From: Diogma glabrata
Taxonomy: Eukaryota; Arthropoda; Insecta; Diptera; Cylindrotomidae
Assembly (NCBI GenBank): GCA_963693315.1
Contig: OY856186.1
Location: forward strand, 461,421,558 to 461,485,557
DNA: 64,000 nucleotides
Direction: 5' to 3'
This document shows, in pieces, positions 24,154 through 36,288 of the stretch; within the stretch, counting starts at the first letter, position 1, and each line of letters begins with the position of its first letter. The notes below the pieces were generated by a model. That model worked only from the letters and a program-made list of their open reading frames with translations, was not told the origin of the DNA and did no database searches. The position numbers and the translations under genes were made by a program.

Positions 24154-24529
24154 CAGGGTTGTTCCTTTACGCGTAATCTAAAATAGATTACATTACATGT
24201 AATCTATGTAATGTAATCTATGTCATCTATGTAAATTTGGCGTAATCTATTAATTTTGATTTAAGAAGAAATACGTGAAAATATTGTATTATCCCTACTG
24301 AAAATTTTTTCTTAAAAGACATGATCAATAATATTGTCAAAAACAAGATCTTGCGATCTTGAAAAAAGTTAATTTATTGCTAAAAAATTTTAGAATTCAC
24401 ATATCAATTAAATAGATTACATTATAGTTTACATTATAGATTACACGAAAATATCTCGCGTAATTTACACGTAATCTATGCGTAATCTATACATGTAAAG
24501 TAATCTATTTTGTCTACGGCACAACCCTG
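24154..24529. mobile_element. hAT MITE, 376 bases, perfect 8-bp target duplication
   Basis: Ends CAGGGTTGTTCC at 24154 and, inverted, CAGGGTTGTGCC at 24529, flanked by ATCTATAG at 24146-24153 and 24530-24537. The interior carries about ten GTAATCTA/TAGATTAC motifs in both orientations, which are probable transposase-binding repeats. It has no coding capacity and needs a hAT transposase in trans. Confidence 0.9.
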
Positions 24530-24653
24530 ATCTATAGTAGTTGAGGAAAACGAAAAACAAAACAATAAGTTTTTAGTTTCTTTTCATAAGTTGAATTTTC
24601 ACGTTAATTATAAAAAGTTTCTTTAGTTTAGTTTTTGTTGAAAAACAACATTT

Positions 24654-25087
<434 letters not shown>

Positions 25088-26552
25088 GGGGCATTTCATA
25101 TCAAGTGAGACAACTTTTGAAACCGATGTTTTCAGATCGGGATGAAATTTGCACCAAGGTTAGTCCTATTGGATAGCAATTTAGACACAATTTTTCAACA
25201 AGATCGGTCTAGAACTCTCTGAGTTAGAGAGGGTCAAAATTTGACATTTTGGCCAAACAGGTGTTTTTTCTCATGCATGTAACTTATTACCTACTGTTCT
25301 TAGCAAAATTTGTCCCAAAAAGTTTAGATAGCTATTTCTCCAATCTTTTGAAAAAAAAAATTAAAAACAAAAAAAATAATTTTTGAATTTTGTTTTGCAA
25401 AATCAAAAACTTTTTTTACTTATTTTTCAAAAAAGGCCCTTTTTTTCTTTTTTTTTTTGATCAAAAGAAAGCTAAGGTCTTTTCCTTTAAGAGTTTTTTG
25501 GTCGCTTAGTGGGATGCGAGTGGGATATCTATTAAAATCAATGTTTTGTAACTCAAGACAAAGGTTTTTCAATTTTTAGCATATGCACTATTTTTAATTT
25601 TTTCCTATTTGTGTGTAATTGTTTCTAAAACCCCAAAAATAAAACTTATACTGAGAAACTAGACAAATTAACCTTTCCGACGGTATGTAACATACCTAAC
25701 TAAAATTTCATACCCTCGATACTGTAATACCCACAATATGTTAACCTCAGGAATAACATCACTTTTTTTCTATAGAAATGTTGAAAAATTAAATTTTTTT
25801 ATATATTTGTAATAATAATTAAATTATTTTATAATAATAATAATAAAAATAAAAAGATAAAATTTTAAATAATATTATTTTAGAATCTTTTTACAAATGA
25901 TACAAATGCTAAAAAATTGGTTGCATATTGTGGGTGTTACAGTATCGGGGGTACGAAGTTTTAGTTAGGTGTGTTACATATCGTCGGAAAGGTTAATTTG
26001 TCTAGTTTCTCAGTATAAGTTTTCTTTTTGGGGTTTTAGAAACAATTACACACAAATAGGAAGAAATTAAAAATAGTGCATATGCTAAAAATTGAAAAAC
26101 CTTTGTCTTGAGTTACAAAACATTTATTTTGATAGATATCCCACTCGCATCCCACTAAGCGACCAAAAAACTCTTAAAGGAAAAGACCTTAGCTTTCTTT
26201 TGATCAAAAAAAAAAAGAAAAAAAGGGCCTTTTTTGAAAAATAAGTAAAAAAAGTTTTTGATTTTGCAAAACAAAATTCAAAAATTATTTTTTTTTTTCA
26301 AAAGACTGGAGAAATAGCTATCTAAACTTTTTGGGACAAATTTTGCTAAGAACAAGAGGTAATAAGTTACATGCATGAGAAAAAACACCTGTTTGGCCAA
26401 AATGTCAAATTTTGACCCTCTCTAACTCAGAGAGTTCTAGACCGATCTTGTTGAAAAATTGTGTCTAAATTGCTATCCAATAGGATTAACCTTGGTGCAA
26501 ATTTCATCCCGATCTGAAAACATCGGTTTCAAAAGTTGTCTCACTTGATATG
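25088..26552. repeat. 1.46 kb palindrome with arms of about 640 bases
   Basis: The left arm (25088 to about 25740) recurs as reverse complement at about 25925-26552. Paired landmarks: CATATCAAGTGAGACAAC at 25099 with GTTGTCTCACTTGATATG at 26535; GATCGGTCTAGAACTCTCTG at 25203 with its complement at 26431; ATCCCACTCGCATCCCACTA pairs the two arms near 25510 and 26140. The spacer of about 190 bases is AT-rich. Arms are almost identical. The right arm ends exactly at the assembly gap at the base where the left arm would meet GAAATGCCCC and (TA)n. No ORF is present. It is a foldback or long-TIR element. Confidence 0.9.
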
Positions 26553-26752
26553 NNNNNNNNNNNNNNNNNNNNNNNNNNNNNNNNNNNNNNNNNNNNNNNN
26601 NNNNNNNNNNNNNNNNNNNNNNNNNNNNNNNNNNNNNNNNNNNNNNNNNNNNNNNNNNNNNNNNNNNNNNNNNNNNNNNNNNNNNNNNNNNNNNNNNNNN
26701 NNNNNNNNNNNNNNNNNNNNNNNNNNNNNNNNNNNNNNNNNNNNNNNNNNNN
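26553..26752. other. Assembly gap (200 N)
   Basis: A run of exactly 200 N. Real length is unknown. By structure it should contain the outer edge of the palindrome, probably a (TA)n tract, the 3' LTR of the errantivirus and the rest of env. Confidence 0.95.
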
Positions 26753-27382
26753 GCAGTGCTATTTTGGTTCTTACTATTGCATCTTGGATGTCCTCAATAA
26801 TTGCATCGATGGTTTCAATTTGCATAATTGCTGTCATAATTTCTAACTCGCTCAAAACTATTTTATTGGTTATCGATGTGTTGGTTAAGACTGCATTTAT
26901 TGTTTTTGTTAGTAGCTGAATTCTTTTGTTGATCTGCTCGTGACTTGGTATTGCTGGTTGTTTTCATTTATTAGACCATTCATTGTAGCGTTGATTAACC
27001 TTAAGTCGTCTGCATCTGGGCTTCCAGCTAACCATTTCCATCCTGATCCCAATGCATCCCATCTTCGTTGTCGGAGACGTTTTGGTGGTTTTATTTGTAG
27101 TAAGTTGTTATGTAACCTTTTACATTTTTCCTTAACTATTGTATACAAATCAAGTTCATTCTTATCTATCTTATCAACTATATTTTTCATAATTAATTCT
27201 ATGGTAGTTTCTAGGTTTGTTATATTAATTGGGTGTATGACCCTTATGATCCCTGTTTGAATTTTACATTCGTTTATTTTTTCTAACAGAATTGGATCTT
27301 CATGCAAATTTTTTATTTCCAATTTTTGTGTATTGATACAATTAAATATAGTCAAAATTAATAACTTTTTAAAAGTAACCAT
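26753..27382 (-). pseudogene. env: Errantivirus env (fusion-type envelope glycoprotein), frameshifted and cut by the gap
   Basis: The first frame starts at 27382 with a hydrophobic N-terminus (VTFKKLLILTIFNCI) that could be a signal peptide. Near residues 100-106 is a basic RLRQRR site suited to furin-type cleavage, followed by a Gly/Trp-rich stretch (ALGSGWKWLAGSPDADD) that matches the post-cleavage region of insect errantivirus and baculovirus F-like envelopes. The frame ends at 26909. Another frame (SELEIMTAIMQIETIDAIIEDIQ) continues the coiled-coil-like part of env up to the gap, so a frameshift lies near 26900-26930. The transmembrane and cytoplasmic parts are not in the assembly. Envelope function cannot be inferred for this copy. 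Confidence 0.8.
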
Positions 27383-27753
27383 GTTTCAAAATAATAAGTA
27401 AAAATTACAGTATACAATACTACAATACTACAATACAATATTTCAATTCAATATTCTTTTTAACTTTGGATTTAATTTTATTTATTATTGATGATAATAT
27501 TATCGATTGATAAAACTGTTTTCTAAAATTTCTAATATTAATTAATTTTTATGCAATAAAAATTTCTAATGAGAATTTCTTTTATTTAGAATTTTGCTTT
27601 TATTTTTCTTGTTTTTATTAACATGGATAAGAATAGTAAAATTGGTTTGTAAGATTTGTAAAATCAGTTTTGGATAATTAATTAATTAAGATATTCAAAT
27701 AAAAATTATATTGTCATAGTAAAAATTTCTGAAATGAAAAGTAAAAATCAAAA
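27383..27753. other. Noncoding spacer between errantivirus pol and env
   Basis: AT-rich, no ORF. In errantiviruses env is translated from a spliced RNA, so an acceptor site could lie here, but I cannot pick one with confidence. Confidence 0.5.
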
Positions 27754-30700
27754 TTAGTATTTCTTTAATCTTTTAATTTTATTTTTGTTTCTTTTTATAT
27801 TCCTGATTGTTTTAAAAGTTTTGTAGTTTGCATTTTTAATTTTGGTTTCCAGCCCTCTTGGCTGAGATTTTGTTCTGATGTTTGGTTTAAGATAAACCAA
27901 TTGATCATCATGTAATCTAGGTGGATCTTCTTTATTGTTATTTTGTCTCTCTATTCTGTTTATAACTTTTTCTAAATTAGTATTGACCGTTTTAAAAATT
28001 TGTTTGGCTTGTTCTTGTATTTCTGCCGGGTTTATTAAGTTATTTTGATTAAAAATGATCTCGTTCGGTGTGAAACCGGTTGACGAGTGTACCGAGTTAT
28101 TATACAAAGCTACTGATAACTCTATCGCTGTTTAAATACTCGAGTTTGGCGATTTATTACGGTTTGTATTGAAAATTTCTATAATAGTTGAATGTGTTTT
28201 CTCAACTTGACCATTTGATTCCGATGATGATGCGTACTCCAATCGGATATTAAGATTGCTTAAGTATTCTTTGAATTGTAGTGACTGGAAAGTTGTCTCA
28301 TGATCTGAGAAGATAACGTTAGGAATTCCGAATTGAGTGAAATACCTCGTTAGAGCTGTAGTTGTATCCAATAGATTTTAGTTTCGATTGGAATCATTTG
28401 TAAATGTTTAGAAAATGAGTCAACAACGGACAAAAAATTTGTTTTGTTGATATTAAAAATATCTATGTGCACTCGTTCTAATGGTTTTTTAGTGCTCGGT
28501 TGCGGAGATATTTTTATATTATACGGTTTTCGGTCGTATTTATGAACATTGCATATGTTACATGCATTGATATGTCGTTTGATCACACTACTCATTTTAG
28601 GAAAAAAGTAGGATCGTTTGATCTGATTTACTACTTCATTCACCCCTCGATGGGCTCTTTCGTGCTCTTTAACTACGATTGCATTTTGACGCTCTTCATT
28701 TTTAACATCTTCGACCTTTTCTGTAGCGAAAACGAAATGGCCGTTTTGTGAGAAATTTTCTCGAAATACTTCCTGGATTGTCTGGTACAATTGTTCTGGT
28801 GCCAGGATTGCTGTTTGTTTACCGTTATGAAACTCTTTTATGAAATTTGTAATATCTTCTTTTTGAAATGATTTTTTCGAAATAATTACTCGTTTATAGT
28901 TTGGAAATATGTCTTCCAAAATTACTGTGTCTAGATTTGAAATTTTGAAAAATAATTGGTTCCTATAATAATTTATAGGACGACCTGCGAAGTGGATGAA
29001 ATAATCATCGGATGTATCCGCAGAATGAATAGTGTCTATGTCACTATCCCTATTGGGAAGATTTTCTGCTTCAGATTCACGTGGAGTGTTATCTGTTCCT
29101 ATATTTATATTCACCTCGTTATCTACTGTAGGCATTCTGCTTAACGCATCTGCTACTACATTTGCTCTGCCTTCTTTGTAGACGACGTTATAATCGTAGT
29201 TCTCCAATTCAAGTCTCCATCTTAAGATTTTTGAATTTTTTTCGGATGATTTAATGAAAGTAAGTGGTTTATGGTCTGTTACTAACGTAAATTTGTTGCC
29301 GTACAGGTATGGTTGATATTTCTTGACAGACCATATTATAGCTAAAGCTTCTTTCTCGTTGGTTGCGTAGTTGATCTCTGTAGCGTTTAGTGTTCTTGAA
29401 GCGAACGCAATAGGTTTTTCTATATTGTTCTGGATTTGAGAGAGGACTGCACCTAGCGCAAAATCTGATGCATCCGTGGTTAGAATAAATTCTTTAGTAA
29501 AATCGGGATATGCTAAAATTTGATCTGTAGCTAAAATTCTTTTTAAGTTTTCGAAAGCTCTTATATATTCGACGTCTTTTGTGTTGACAACTTGATCTTT
29601 CTTTAAAAACTTTGACATGGGTTTGGCAATTTTTGAGTAATCTTTTATGAATCTTCTGTAATAACCTGAAAGTCCTAAAAACTGTTTAATTTGTTTAGCA
29701 GTTTTTGGTAATGGCCATTCCAGAATTTTCTGAATTTTATCGGTGTTAGGTTTAACTCCATCTTGTGTGATTATATGACCAAGAAACTCTGTTTCTCTCT
29801 TTAGGAATTCACACTTATCCAATTGAATTTTAAGATTGAAATGCGATAATCTTTCGAGAACAGTGTTAAGGTTTTGTATATGGTTATCTAAGCTATATCC
29901 AACAATAATAATATCATCAAGATATACATGGCATATATTTCCTATTAGGTTTTGCAATACATTATTCATCGCTCGCTGAAAAGTTGCCGGACCGTTCTTT
30001 AAGCCAAAAGGCATTCTGTTGAACTCAAAATGTCCCTTGTCTGTTGAAAAAGCTGTTTTTTCTTGAGATTTTGGGTCTAAAGGAATCTGATGAAAACCTG
30101 ATTTTAGATCTAAGGTTGAAAAATATACAGATTTTCCGAGACTGTCTAGAATTTCTTCTATTTGTGGGATTGGAAATTTATCATCTACTGTCTTTTCATT
30201 TAGTTTACGGTAGTCGATGACAACTCTTACTTTCCGTTTGCCCGAAGCATCTTGTTTTTTCTGAACGACCCAAATTGGTGCCGAATAAGGACTTTTAGAA
30301 TTTCGGATAATGCCACTGTCTAGCATTTCCTGAATTTGTTCCTCTACATCAGGTTTAAAATGATGTGGGTATCGATATGTTTTCGTATAAACCGGATTGT
30401 CGTCTTTTGTTATAATTTTATGTTTAATTATTGTTGTTGATGACAAATTCTCGTTCTGTTTTAACAGTACTGCTTGGTTTTTAAAAATTGTATCGAGTAA
30501 AATGTCTTTTTCATTTTTACTTAAATGTTCTGTTCGGATTAGGCTTTTGATAGTGTTTCTATCAATTATTTCATTTTTACATGGAATTGGTTCGAATGTT
30601 TCGAAATTGTTAACATCTAATTTCAGTTTTGGTAATGTTTCCGGTGGGTTTGGACAATTTGTCAACACCGTCATTGTTGTATAAAAATTTTCCGCTTTGT

Positions 30701-31220
30701 ATAAACCGGGTTTGATTATTATATCGCTATTTAATTTTTGAAATTCTGGTACAAACCAGTCGCCATTGTTTGTGGTTTGTATCGTAATTATATGATTATA
30801 AAAATTTTCCTCAGGGTAATACCGATCAAATTTGTAATTATAATTGTTTAATAAAATTGAGTTTGTCTTATAATCAATTTTGGCATTCATTTTAGCCATT
30901 GTTTCTGAGCCTAATATTCCATCAAAAAATTTATGGAATTCAAGTTCAAAATAAATTTGTGCTGGTAAATTATTACCTAGGAGATTAATTTTAAAATTTT
31001 TATCGCAATTATGTGTACCTAAAATATTCTTTATTATAATATTACTTGAAGATGTTTTTGAATTTTCTAATGAACTATAAGGAATTAATCCTGGTTTGAT
31101 TATATTTTTATTGGCACCAGTATCGATTAAAAGTGTTACAACGCGGCCCAATCGTTCATTGTAGCACTTCAAATATGGGAGAAAATTTAGTCTTCCGTTT
31201 CTGAATTCGCGTTTACGCAA
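27754..31220 (-). pseudogene. pol: Errantivirus pol: protease, RT, RNase H, integrase; two breaks
   Basis: The main frame (28350-31220, 956 residues) has an aspartic protease (LLIDTGANKN near residue 33; FDGILGSE), RT (KSPYSAPIWVVQKK, VIDYRKLN, YFSTLDLKSGFHQIPL, catalytic VYLDDIIIV), RNase H (TTDASDFALGAVLSQ, VTDHKPLTF) and integrase zinc finger (HERAHRGVN...CNICNVHKY). It enters the integrase core (VHIDIFNINKTNF, first Asp). A frameshift near 28350-28371 moves to the frame with the second Asp (FSDHETTF) and Glu (SNGQVEKTHS). A single in-frame stop near 28130 then separates the C-terminal part (27754-28107). It overlaps gag by 34 bases in another frame, consistent with translation by ribosomal frameshifting. 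These enzymes make and insert element cDNA. Confidence 0.9.
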
Positions 31221-32335
31221 AAATTTCCATTATGTTCATCTTCTTTATCTTCAACTAAATATTCGATTTCTGAACTTTGGGATGAATCTTCTTGAGTATC
31301 CTCTGTAGTTTCGTGATTATTTATTATTTTTTTATTAAATGTATTTCTTGAACGCATAGAAAGATCCACTTCCATTGGTGTTGGTCTTTCTCTTACCGAA
31401 TAAGTCGGTTTTTTCTCATAATTTGAAAAATTTTGATTGTGTTTTGGTTGAAACACGTTAGTTTTGTTTTGACTAATAAAACCGTGATTTTGTTTTTGTG
31501 GTGTATTCTGAAATACTTGTGTGTTGGTTTTTCTTGAATTACTTGAAATTTGTTCATTGCAGTTAAATTTGCAAAGAAATGCATATGCCTCTTCAATACC
31601 TTTTGGTCTTGCAGCTTGCGCATATCCAAAATAGGGTTTGCGTAGTCCTGATAGAAATGCAGCTAATGCATCTTCATCGATAAATGCATTGATAGCATGC
31701 CACGCATTATTGTACAAAATATTTTGTTTGGATAATGATTTAATATTTTGAACTATTTCTTTTATTTTATTGTAGTATCCGTGGATACTCATTGTTTCGT
31801 TTTGTTTAGTCGCCCAAAGTTGTGACTTATAAAACGATAGTTCTTGCCGGTCTCCTAAAGATTCCTGCAAGATTTCTTTTGTTTCATTAAATGTTTTGGG
31901 ATTACCAGCCAGACATAGTATATCTTTGGCTTTCCCCTCTATTTTGTTGTTAATAGTTTGTAAATAAAGACTATATTGTTGTTCTGACACTAATGGTTCG
32001 AATACACTCAGTGTGTCTTCAACTGTCTTTATCCAAGCCGAAAGTTGTTTTCTATTCCCATCGTACGTGGGTATTGATTTTATTGGATCAGGGATCCTAA
32101 ATAAATCTAGAGCATTTGCCCTATTTGTAACCACAGGAATTTGTTCCTGAATTTGTGGTTGGGGTTGCTCTAATTTTTGGTTGAGATATGTCAACAATTG
32201 ATCATGCTCACCTTGTTTGTTATTTAAATGTTGCAACTGTGCACCAATTGCCTCTAGTCGCTCTAAAACTGGGTCCATTTCTGAGTTGGCTATATTTCTA
32301 TTCAGATCGAATATATCTGCCAATTTTTTTCTCAT
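31187..32335 (-). CDS. gag: Errantivirus Gag
   Basis: A 382-residue intact frame, starting at ATG 32335 just inside the leader. The N-terminus is acidic and Gln-rich (residues 20-75, likely coiled coil). The conserved core ALDLFRIPDPIKSIPTYDGN (near residues 75-95), AWIKTVEDTL and LSGLRKPYFGYAQA fits the capsid-like region of Gypsy-group Gag. No CCHC zinc knuckle is present, as usual for errantiviruses; the C-terminus is polar and acidic (SSEIEYLVEDKEDEHNGN). It would assemble virus-like particles around the element RNA. Pol follows in a different frame with a 34-base overlap. This is the only undamaged gene of the element. Confidence 0.85.
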   Translation of the reverse strand: MRKKLADIFDLNRNIANSEMDPVLERLEAIGAQLQHLNNKQGEHDQLLTYLNQKLEQPQPQIQEQIPVVTNRANALDLFRIPDPIKSIPTYDGNRKQLSAWIKTVEDTLSVFEPLVSEQQYSLYLQTINNKIEGKAKDILCLAGNPKTFNETKEILQESLGDRQELSFYKSQLWATKQNETMSIHGYYNKIKEIVQNIKSLSKQNILYNNAWHAINAFIDEDALAAFLSGLRKPYFGYAQAARPKGIEEAYAFLCKFNCNEQISSNSRKTNTQVFQNTPQKQNHGFISQNKTNVFQPKHNQNFSNYEKKPTYSVRERPTPMEVDLSMRSRNTFNKKIINNHETTEDTQEDSSQSSEIEYLVEDKEDEHNGNFCVNANSETED

Positions 32336-32920
32336 AAAAAGGATATAATAGTATTAATTTGAACTGTCTCTATCTTGTAGTGGACAGTGTGACAGGTTGG
32401 CGTCTATCTGGTAGTGCGCGCGTTTGTCAATTTAGTAACACTATTTTATATGATTTTAGAGTTATCTTTGGAAATATTTTGGATGTGTGCCTATCTTGTA
32501 GTACACGCTTCCATGAAAATTTTGAAATTAACTGTCGTGGATGACTAACGTTATTTTTGAAAACTTTATATATAAAATACATTCACAAACACAAAATTTT
32601 CACTAAATATAATCACAATAATCACAATATAAAAATAAAATAAAATAGGTTACCTGGTAATACGTATTCAATGTAAACGTCTATCTTGTAGTGCGTTACC
32701 TTAGAATCGTATCTTTCGTCGTGTTGAGCTGGTTCCAAGTGAAGTTGATATATATTGTGGTGGAACCTCAAATCCTCTTCGCGTTCTTATAGGAACTTCA
32801 GCTAGAGATGTCTGATAAAAAAAATTTCACTTAATTTTACCGCGACGGGTTCACTTATTTATTGGTTTTTATTCACCAAATTATTACACTACAATTTACT
32901 ATAACACTCACAAGACCGCA
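32336..32920 (-). promoter_or_regulatory. Errantivirus leader with four CTATCTTGTAGTG motifs
   Basis: The 585 bases between primer site and gag start have no ORF but carry four near-identical 13-mers on the plus strand: 32370-32382, 32404-32416 (one change), 32491-32503 (last base changed) and 32681-32693; on the element's sense strand they read CACTACAAGATAG. Spacings are 34, 87 and 190 bases. Flanks also agree partly (GTC/GCG around the motif). In Drosophila gypsy this same interval holds the Su(Hw) insulator array, and other errantiviruses have insulator or enhancer repeats here. Function for this motif is inference. Confidence 0.6.
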
Positions 32921-32930
32921 CGGCTGCGCC

Positions 32931-32931
<1 letters not shown>
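32921..32931 (-). other. Primer binding site, errantivirus
   Basis: On the minus strand TGGCGCAGCCG follows the LTR directly. TGGCGCAG is the start of the primer site used by 17.6/297-type errantiviruses with tRNA-Ser; beyond eight bases the match to that site is imperfect. Confidence 0.65.
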
Positions 32932-34172
<1,241 letters not shown>

Positions 34173-34462
34173 TTATTTATTTAAAATATGCTCTTTTAAA
34201 TATTTTTTGAACACTCCCACGCCTTGAAGTTTTTTGTTTATTTCCGAAAGTGAATTGAAGTTTTTTAAGCCATGGTAGAATAGATTTGACTGCCCAATAT
34301 TGCTTCTTAAGAATTCAATAAAGAAATTATTGTTATTTCTAGTTTCGTATCCATGTATATCAGCGGCTCGAAGTAGATTGAATTTATGTTTTATAAAATT
34401 ATTTTTTATTTTAAAGATTAATAAAATAGACTCATATTCACCGAGCGCTTCGATCGACAATA

Positions 34463-34590
34463 GTACATTATGATGCTAGGACGTAAAGCTAAAGATTTTG
34501 GACGGATGCGGAGTTTGCAAATCGAGGCGCTAGCCGAGATTTGCACCCACATTAAGTCCAAAATAGCTTACGTCCGTGCATCATATACTA
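34463..34590. repeat. Imperfect hairpin, about 128 bases
   Basis: ATAGTACATTATGATGC at the left pairs with GCATCATATACTAT at the right; inside, GGACGTAAAGCTAAAGATTTTGGAC pairs imperfectly with GTCCAAAATAGCTTACGTCC; the centre GCAAATC...GATTTGC is again palindromic around GGCGCTAGCC. Local G/C content is higher than in the surroundings. No coding sequence. Confidence 0.75.
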
Positions 34591-34953
34591 TTTTTTATTC
34601 GCCGCAAGCAAAATATTTTAAGAAAAGTTGTTTATTCTGAATTAAAATTATAAATTTTCATAAATTTTAAAATAAAAAAATGTGGAACAAGTAACCTTTG
34701 AAAAAATATTTATTATTTTTTCCAAATTCTATGACAACAAATGATAACAACTATTTTAATTGGATAATGAAATTTTAAATTTGCGGGTTGCTTTGATAAA
34801 AAAATTTATTTTTCATAGAATTTAAACAAATACAAATGCGTTTTACTTTTTTGGACGTAGCTATGACGACAAAATAAATAGTTGAAAAGTGATACTTTAA
34901 AGCCGCAAATCACAGTAATAAAGCAACACTTTAATATATAGGCGAATAAAAAA
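34591..34953. repeat. Possible MITE with TTTTTTATTCGCC inverted ends
   Basis: TTTTTTATTCGCC at 34591-34603 is mirrored by GGCGAATAAAAAA at 34941-34953. The interior is AT-rich and noncoding. With the adjacent hairpin it makes up the block that splits the LINE fragment. A target duplication could not be defined. Confidence 0.5.
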
Positions 34954-36196
34954 AAATTTTACGCAAGTATGAGATAGATTGAGTAAAATGCAAATTATAA
35001 ATGGATCTTAGCGCTTTATTTTGTAAATATTGTAATTGTTTTAATTTGTATTTTGGTGCTGTTTTCCATATCGGGAGTAAATAAATTAAATGAGAGTTTA
35101 TAAAGGAGTAATAGGTATTATGTAACGTTTGCATTCGGTTCCTTATAACCATACTCTATAGAATTCATTCAAGATTCCAAGTTGGCAAATTTTTTTCTGT
35201 TCAACAACAAGAAACAAAATTATTTTCTTATACTCATGAATCTATTTCAAAATTCTTCCTCACCGATATGTTAAAATAAGTAATATTCGATTCATAAAAA
35301 TTAAACTTGTAAATTATTTAAACCTATTAAGATGTGAATCAAATTTATTGATTATCAATTGACCGTTACGGTATATGTAGTCAATGCAAAAAAGGAGATG
35401 GTTTTGGATCAAATTTATATATAGGTCAATGTTAATAATTATTTACATTTGAATTACTTGTTTTTTTTATGTATAAACAAATTGTATTTCTTGATTTTGT
35501 TATGCTTGTATTTTTAAATTCAAAACAGCTGATCGCAATAAAGATGGATTATCATTGCCATCTATTAATTAAATAAACATTACCGATAAACTGCAAAGTA
35601 AATTGGGATTCTTTATTTAATTTAATTTTGACAAAGTTTTGATTTATTTTTGCGGTTTCCGGCAAAAATTAAATATAAGAGATGGTTTTCCTTCAACTTA
35701 GCTCTCTTACTAGCTATTGCTAGCTCTTACAAATTCTTACTAGCTCTTGCTAGTTCGAAGCTTCTAACTCTTAGTAAGTTATTAAGCGTGGCTTAGGTTC
35801 CAGCCAAATAAATTTTAAATTGTGCTTAAAGTAACTTATATTAAGTTTTTATTTGAAATTCACGTGCTTGTGCCATTTTTATGGTAATAAATTGAAAATT
35901 TGTAATTTTTTTTGGAACCAGTGAATAAATTATATAGTGAATCTTGAACTAGCTTAAATAAATTAACAAAAATAAAAATAAAAACCCAAGCAAAGCAAAA
36001 CTTTATTTAAATATCTTAAAGAAAGAGATTAAGATGGCCACAATTTGTGTTGAAATTGTTAATGTGATATGTTTATAAAGCCATCATACTAAATTAGTTA
36101 AAATTATCAATAATATAAAAGCCGTAAGTCTATCCTTCTATACAAGCGTAACGGATACCTTATCTATCCTTTAGTCTACAGTTTAAATATAGTTCA

Positions 36197-36264
36197 AATT
36201 GGTATATTGGTAGCGCGCTCGACTGATGATCATAAGATTGAAAGTTCAAAACCTGATTGTTGCA
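36197..36264 (+). pseudogene. tRNA-like sequence (tRNA pseudogene or SINE head)
   Basis: TTGGTAGCGCGCTCGACTGA resembles a pol III A box, D arm and anticodon stem, with loop-like CTGATGA; AGTTCAAAACC about 30 bases later resembles a B box. The anticodon stem (CTCGA against TCATA) does not pair, and a T-run follows at 36268. It is not a functional tRNA by eye. Confidence 0.45.
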
Positions 36265-36288
36265 AATTTTTTTTTAATTTTTTTTTTT

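Larger units (their letters stand above)
34173..35152 (-). pseudogene. LINE ORF2 C-terminal fragment split by an insertion
   Basis: Two minus-strand frames of a CR1-type ORF2 C-terminus. Bases 34931-35152 encode MQTLHNTYYSFINSHLIYLL and PIWKTAPKYKLKQLQYLQNK; bases 34173-34460 encode EYESILLIFKIKNNFIKHKF, YETRNNNNFF and KNFNSLSEINKK. In related elements these parts are adjacent. Here a 0.48 kb noncoding block (34461-34953) with inverted repeats separates them. The 3' side ends at (TTTA)n near 34140-34185. RT core and endonuclease are absent. Confidence 0.7.

Noticed and set aside
26536..26919. ORFs containing runs of X
   Set aside because: They cross the 200-N gap. Only the minus-strand piece 26753-26855 has meaning, as part of env.
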